Assembly (NCBI GenBank): GCA_029240815.1
Contig: JARDZO010000231.1
Location: 1-9,099, forward strand
DNA length: 9,099 bases
Direction of reading: 5' to 3'
Origin: Brevibacillus sp.
GTDB taxonomy: Bacteria; Bacillota; Bacilli; Brevibacillales; Brevibacillaceae
Under the pieces are notes generated by a model, which saw only the letters and a program-made list of their open reading frames with translations, was not told the DNA's origin and made no database searches. Below are positions 5,505 through 9,099 of the stretch, piece after piece. Position numbers and translations under genes: made by a program. Each line of letters starts with the position of its first letter. The stretch's first letter is position 1.

Positions 5505-7172
5505 ATGAAGAAGAGAGTACTCTCTGCTGCCATGACCAGCTTGCTGGCACTAGCTATGCTGCTCACGGGTTGCGGCGGATCTCAAACAGCACAAAAGCCG
5601 GCAGAACAGCCAAAGACAGAAGCACCGGCGGCAGCACCAGCTCCAGAACCTGCTAAAAGCGCTCCTAAGCAGTTGATCATAGGTCGAGGAGGCGACTCCG
5701 TAGGGTTGGACCCGATCCAACAAACGGATGGCGAATCTTTCAAAGTAACAGAAAACGTATTCGATACATTGGTAGGCTATGAGGAAGAGAGCACAGCAGT
5801 TGTTCCTTCTCTGGCTGAGAAATGGGAGATTGCTCCAGACGGCTTGAGCTACACTTTCCACCTGCGTTCTGGCGTGAAGTTCCACGATGGTACTGATTTC
5901 AATGCGGAAGCAGTAAAATGGAACTTCGAGCGTTGGATGGACAAGAGCCATCCACAGCACAACAAGGAAGGCTATGAATACTACAATGACATGTTTGGCG
6001 GTTACAAGGGTGACGAAACCCACGTAATTAAGTCTGTAGAGGCAGTTGATCCACAGACGGTCAAGTTCACGCTGAACCGTCCACTCGCACCGTTCATCCA
6101 AAATCTGGGGATGTCTTGCTTTGCTATCGCTTCTCCTAAAGCCGTTCAAGAATTTGGACCTGAGAAGTTTAACGAAAACCCAGTAGGAACAGGTCCATTC
6201 GTATTCAAAGAATGGAAGCGCAACGACACGATCACTTTGGAAAAGAACCCAAATTACTGGAACGCAGGATTCCCGAAATTGGACAAGATCGTCTTCAAAA
6301 CCATTCCTGAGAACACAGCTCGTCTGACTGCCCTGACTTCCGGAGAGATCGACATGATGGATGGTCTGAATCCAGATGACGCTCAGGCTGTAAAAGACAA
6401 TCAAGAATTGCAACTGATTCTTCGTCCTTCTATGAACATCGGCTTCGTCGGTTTCAACGTGGAGAAAAAGCCATTCGACAATCCGAAAGTTCGTGAAGCA
6501 CTTGCTTATGCAATCAACAAGCCAGCTATTATCGAAGCATTCTTCGCTGGACTGGGCCAACCAGCTGTTAACCCAATGCCACCTTCTATCTGGGGACACA
6601 ATGGCAACATCAAAGACCGCGATTTCAGCCTGGATAAAGCAAAACAATTGCTGACAGAAGCGGGCTTCCCGAACGGTTTCAAAATCAAGTTCTGGGCAAT
6701 GCCTGTAGCTCGTCCTTACATGCCAGATGGTGTGAAAATTGCTGAAGCGATCCAACAAGATCTGAAAAAGATCGGTGTGGAAGCAGAAATCGTCACGATG
6801 GAATGGGCAACGTACCTGGAAAAAACAAAAGCAGGCGAACAAGAAATGTTCATGCTTGGTTGGACTGGCGACAACGGAGACCCAGACAACTTCCTAGCTA
6901 CCTTGCTCGACAAAAACAACATCGGCGGTAACAACCGTACGCGTTGGGCAAATGAAGATGCACACAAATTGCTGATGCAAGCACAATCCGCAACAACCAA
7001 GGAAGAGCGTGAAAAACTGTACCTGCAAGTACAGGAAATCATCTTCAAGGACGTGCCAATGGTTCCGCTGGCTCACTCCACTCCTGCATTGGCTGCCAAA
7101 GCTAGCATCATCAACTACAAGCCACATCCAAAAGGTTCCGAGAGCTTGGAGAAGGTTGAATTCAAAGAGTAG
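5505..7172 (+). CDS. dppA: Peptide-binding lipoprotein DppA (family 5 solute-binding protein, 555 aa)
   Basis: This is the extracellular receptor of the importer. It binds peptides and delivers them to DppB/DppC. The N-terminus is a lipoprotein signal: MKKR, a hydrophobic stretch (about 7-20), then lipobox LTGC, so C23 should be lipidated and hold the protein on the membrane. A linker rich in A, P, E and K (about 24-55) leads to the SBP_bac_5 domain (about 56-555). The motif GWTGDNGDPDNF (452-463) is nearly the same as in E. coli DppA, where an aspartate in it binds the peptide amino group; D456 is the likely counterpart. PSLAEKWE (101-108) and NPVGTGPFVFKEW (225-237) are further family marks. 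The start has GAGGGGG (5491-5497), 7 bases upstream. Ten of 14 arginines use CGT, unlike the mixed use in dppF, which suggests high expression. Dipeptide preference is likely but inferred. Confidence 0.94.
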   Translation: MKKRVLSAAMTSLLALAMLLTGCGGSQTAQKPAEQPKTEAPAAAPAPEPAKSAPKQLIIGRGGDSVGLDPIQQTDGESFKVTENVFDTLVGYEEESTAVVPSLAEKWEIAPDGLSYTFHLRSGVKFHDGTDFNAEAVKWNFERWMDKSHPQHNKEGYEYYNDMFGGYKGDETHVIKSVEAVDPQTVKFTLNRPLAPFIQNLGMSCFAIASPKAVQEFGPEKFNENPVGTGPFVFKEWKRNDTITLEKNPNYWNAGFPKLDKIVFKTIPENTARLTALTSGEIDMMDGLNPDDAQAVKDNQELQLILRPSMNIGFVGFNVEKKPFDNPKVREALAYAINKPAIIEAFFAGLGQPAVNPMPPSIWGHNGNIKDRDFSLDKAKQLLTEAGFPNGFKIKFWAMPVARPYMPDGVKIAEAIQQDLKKIGVEAEIVTMEWATYLEKTKAGEQEMFMLGWTGDNGDPDNFLATLLDKNNIGGNNRTRWANEDAHKLLMQAQSATTKEEREKLYLQVQEIIFKDVPMVPLAHSTPALAAKASIINYKPHPKGSESLEKVEFKE

Positions 7173-7197
7173 GATTGATCGGAATCGACAAATAGCA

Positions 7198-7236
7198 GAA
7201 AGGGTAAGAGGAGAGTATCCCTCTTCTTGCCCTTTC
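7198..7236 (+). promoter_or_regulatory. Long hairpin between dppA and dppB, probably mRNA-stabilising or an attenuator
   Basis: A 16-bp stem with two wobble pairs (GAAAGGGTAAGAGGAG at 7198-7213 with its partner at 7221-7236) encloses a 7-base loop. It starts 25 bases after the dppA stop. The following sequence CTTATTTATT is a poor U-tract, so termination is probably partial at most. Hairpins in this place are known in other ABC transporter operons to raise the binding-protein mRNA over the permease mRNA. Confidence 0.7.
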
Positions 7237-7289
7237 CTTATTTATTCAGCACTTATTGTACGTAGTTTTCTATTAAGGAAAGCGAGGAG

Positions 7290-8300
7290 ATGGCATTGCT
7301 ATCCTACAGCATCCGAAGAATTCTCATGCTCATCCCCGTTCTACTGGGCATGTCTATCGTCGTTTTTTCTATCATCCGTGCCATCCCAGGTGATCCGGCT
7401 CTCACCATTCTGGGAGAGAAAGCAAGTCCAAAGGCGATAGAAGATTTACGAGAAGTACTTGGTCTAAACAATCCCTGGTATGTTCAATACTTTGACTATT
7501 TAAAACAGATTTTGTCGGGGGATCTGGGTGTTTCCTTACACTCCGGTGCCAGTATTACGCAAGAAATCGGTCCGTATTTGGCAGCGACGACGGAATTGAC
7601 GATCGTCAGCATGCTTTTCGCAGTGATCATTGGTGTGAATGCAGGGATTCTTTCTGCATGGAAGCAAAACTCCTGGTTTGACTACTGTGCGATGTTGATC
7701 GCCTTGATTGGTGTCTCCATGCCAATCTTCTGGTTGGGTTTGATGGAGCAATGGTTCTTTGCGCAAGAGCTGAAGTGGCTGCCATCAGTTGGACGTGACA
7801 ATTCGCGTAATCCCGTGGAGGCCATTACGCAGTTCTATATACTGGATACGCTTCTCGCTGGACAGTGGGATCAGCTGTGGGAGGTTATCAAGCATCTCAT
7901 TCTGCCAGGTGTTGCTCTGGGTACCATTCCGATGGCGATTATCGCCCGTATTACACGCTCCAGTATGCTGGAGGTCATGCGTGCAGACTACGTGAGAACA
8001 GCACGAGCAAAAGGCTTGGCTCAATTCTGGGTCGTTTACAAGCATGCGTTGAAAAATGCAATGATTCCGGTGCTGACGGTGATCGGCTTGCAAACAGGCT
8101 TGTTGCTTGGTGGCGCGGTACTGACAGAGACCATTTTTGGATGGCCAGGAGTTGGACGATATATCTTTACTGCAATCGGCAACCGTGACTATCCGGTAAT
8201 CCAATCAGGCATTTTGGTGATTGCCACGATCTTCGTGTTGATTAACCTGCTGGTAGACCTCCTGTATGCCTTTATTGATCCACGTATCAAATATCGCTAG
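7290..8300 (+). CDS. dppB: Peptide ABC transporter permease DppB (336 aa)
   Basis: This is one of the two membrane channel subunits. The N-terminus YSIRRILMLIPVLLGMS leads into the first helix (about 10-30), followed by AIPGDPA, a hallmark of DppB/OppB. A large outer loop (about 35-95) contains DLREVLGLNNPWYVQYFDYL and GDLGVSL. Further helices lie at about 100-122, 132-152, 200-222, 258-280 and 305-328. The EAA-type coupling loop that contacts an ATPase is DYVRTARAKGL (233-243), followed by HALKNAMIPVL. The ending YAFIDPRIKYR is usual. The ATG at 7290 is served by AAGGAA (7275-7280), 9 bases away. The TTG at 7296, 6 bases after GAGGAG (7284-7289), is a real alternative that gives MLSYSIRR. 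dppC begins 13 bases after its stop. Confidence 0.94.
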   Translation: MALLSYSIRRILMLIPVLLGMSIVVFSIIRAIPGDPALTILGEKASPKAIEDLREVLGLNNPWYVQYFDYLKQILSGDLGVSLHSGASITQEIGPYLAATTELTIVSMLFAVIIGVNAGILSAWKQNSWFDYCAMLIALIGVSMPIFWLGLMEQWFFAQELKWLPSVGRDNSRNPVEAITQFYILDTLLAGQWDQLWEVIKHLILPGVALGTIPMAIIARITRSSMLEVMRADYVRTARAKGLAQFWVVYKHALKNAMIPVLTVIGLQTGLLLGGAVLTETIFGWPGVGRYIFTAIGNRDYPVIQSGILVIATIFVLINLLVDLLYAFIDPRIKYR

Positions 8301-8313
8301 GGGGGATTGAGAT

Positions 8314-9099
8314 ATGGCAAATACACAAGTACAAACTGTACCTTTACAAGTGAAGGACGAGCAGATTATCTCACCTTGGCGAGAAGCCTGGAGAGCGTTG
8401 CGTAAAAACAAGCTGGCGATGGTCGGGCTGGGGATTATTATCTTTTTCATAGTCGTTGCCCTTTTTGCACCGATTATTGCCCCTTATCCATACGATGAAG
8501 GCGAACTGGTCTTGAAGAACAAGCCGCCTTCTGAAGAGCATTGGTTTGGTACGGATTATAACGGGCGGGACGTGTTCAGCCGCGTGGTTTATGGTGCACG
8601 CATTTCCTTGTGGGTGGGTACTTTCTCCGTTATTGGTTCTGTTATCGCAGGTACGATTCTCGGCTTGCTTGCTGGCTATTATGGCAAGTGGGTAGATACT
8701 CTCATCTCGCGTATTTTTGACATCATGCTGGCATTTCCTAGTATCCTTCTGGCGATTGCAATTGTCGCGATATTAGGTCCGTCACTGCAAAATGCGTTAC
8801 TGGCGATTGCGATCATTAACATTCCGACTTTTGGTCGATTGGTTCGCTCGCGGGTGCTGAGCCTGAAAGAAGAAGAGTTTGTCATGGCGGCGCGTGCCAT
8901 TGGGATGAAAGATTCACGTATTCTCATGCAGCACATTTTGCCGAATAGCCTGGCGCCGATCATCGTTACTGGTACGATGGGGATTGCAACGGCGATTATC
9001 GAAGCGGCCGCTCTTGGCTTTTTAGGTCTGGGTGCACAGCCACCTGAGCCGGAGTGGGGGAAAATGCTGTCTGATTCCCGCCAGTACATCCAAAAAGCT
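8314..9099 (+). CDS. dppC: Peptide ABC transporter permease DppC (partial, 3' end beyond right edge)
   Basis: This is the second channel subunit, and the frame is open to the last base (262 codons). A polar N-terminal tail (1-20) leads to PWREAWRALRKNKLAMVGLG, as in DppC/OppC, and the first helix (about 34-56). HWFGTDYNGRDVFSRVVYGARISL (77-99) is the family's outer-loop signature. More helices follow at about 102-122, 135-155 and 159-172. The EAA-type loop is EEEFVMAARAIGMKDSRI (186-203), followed by HILPNSLAPIIV. AAALGFLGLGAQPPEPEWGKML (231-252) is near the usual C-terminal end, so about 30-50 residues are missing. The ATG at 8314 follows a G-run (8300-8305) by 8 bases. That run overlaps the dppB stop codon, which suggests coupled translation. 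Confidence 0.95.
   Translation, partial: MANTQVQTVPLQVKDEQIISPWREAWRALRKNKLAMVGLGIIIFFIVVALFAPIIAPYPYDEGELVLKNKPPSEEHWFGTDYNGRDVFSRVVYGARISLWVGTFSVIGSVIAGTILGLLAGYYGKWVDTLISRIFDIMLAFPSILLAIAIVAILGPSLQNALLAIAIINIPTFGRLVRSRVLSLKEEEFVMAARAIGMKDSRILMQHILPNSLAPIIVTGTMGIATAIIEAAALGFLGLGAQPPEPEWGKMLSDSRQYIQKA

Noticed and set aside
5550..6842. A 430-codon open frame on the minus strand opposite dppA
   Set aside because: It is antisense to an unmistakable binding-protein gene, its translation is rich in C, W, F and H with no recognisable domain, and it has no credible ribosome binding site. It results from codon bias in dppA.
7198..7245. Full rho-independent terminator after dppA ending the operon
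   Set aside because: The stem is strong, but the following CTTATTTATT is a poor T-tract, and no recognisable promoter precedes dppB, so read-through is needed. Called as a stabilising or attenuating hairpin instead.
1..9099. Mobile element, CRISPR array, tRNA, rRNA, toxin-antitoxin or defence genes
   Set aside because: No transposase, integrase, repeat array, cloverleaf or known defence domain was seen on either strand. Every large frame that makes biological sense belongs to rpsT, the spore cluster or the peptide importer.

Overview
The window looks like chromosomal DNA of a spore-forming Bacillota of the Bacillaceae/Paenibacillaceae type. Base composition is near 50% GC, Shine-Dalgarno sites are strong and purine-rich, and two hallmark sporulation genes (gpr, spoIIP) are present. 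The protein sequences and gene organisation suggest Brevibacillus, but this is recognition by eye and no database was searched.

Left part (1-3200): the 5' two-thirds or more of rpsT (ribosomal protein S20) is on the minus strand and runs off the left edge. Pointing away from it is the sporulation cluster gpr - spoIIP - yqxA-like (DUF3679), which ends at a clear rho-independent terminator at about 3169-3199. GPR degrades small acid-soluble spore proteins during germination. SpoIIP is the peptidoglycan amidase/endopeptidase needed for engulfment. The third gene encodes a small one-pass membrane protein of unknown function. The rpsT and gpr promoters overlap, and a sequence reading TAGAAT on the minus strand reads ATTCTA, a sigma-G-like -10 core, on the plus strand.

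Right part (3200-9099): a five-gene dipeptide/oligopeptide ABC importer operon, ATPase (dppD) - ATPase (dppF) - lipoprotein binding protein (dppA) - permease (dppB) - permease (dppC, cut by the right edge). A good extended -10 sigma-A promoter with palindromes over the start of the transcript precedes it. DppA captures peptides outside the membrane, DppB/DppC form the channel and DppD/DppF power transport. A 16-bp hairpin without a good U-tract follows dppA, and dppA has a high-expression style of arginine codons. Both points fit the usual excess of binding protein over permease.

In Bacillus subtilis gpr-spoIIP-yqxA is followed by lepA. Here the peptide transporter occupies that place. Apart from this arrangement and some regulatory details, the window consists of well-known families. 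I found no convincing sign of an undescribed system, mobile element, CRISPR array, tRNA or rRNA.
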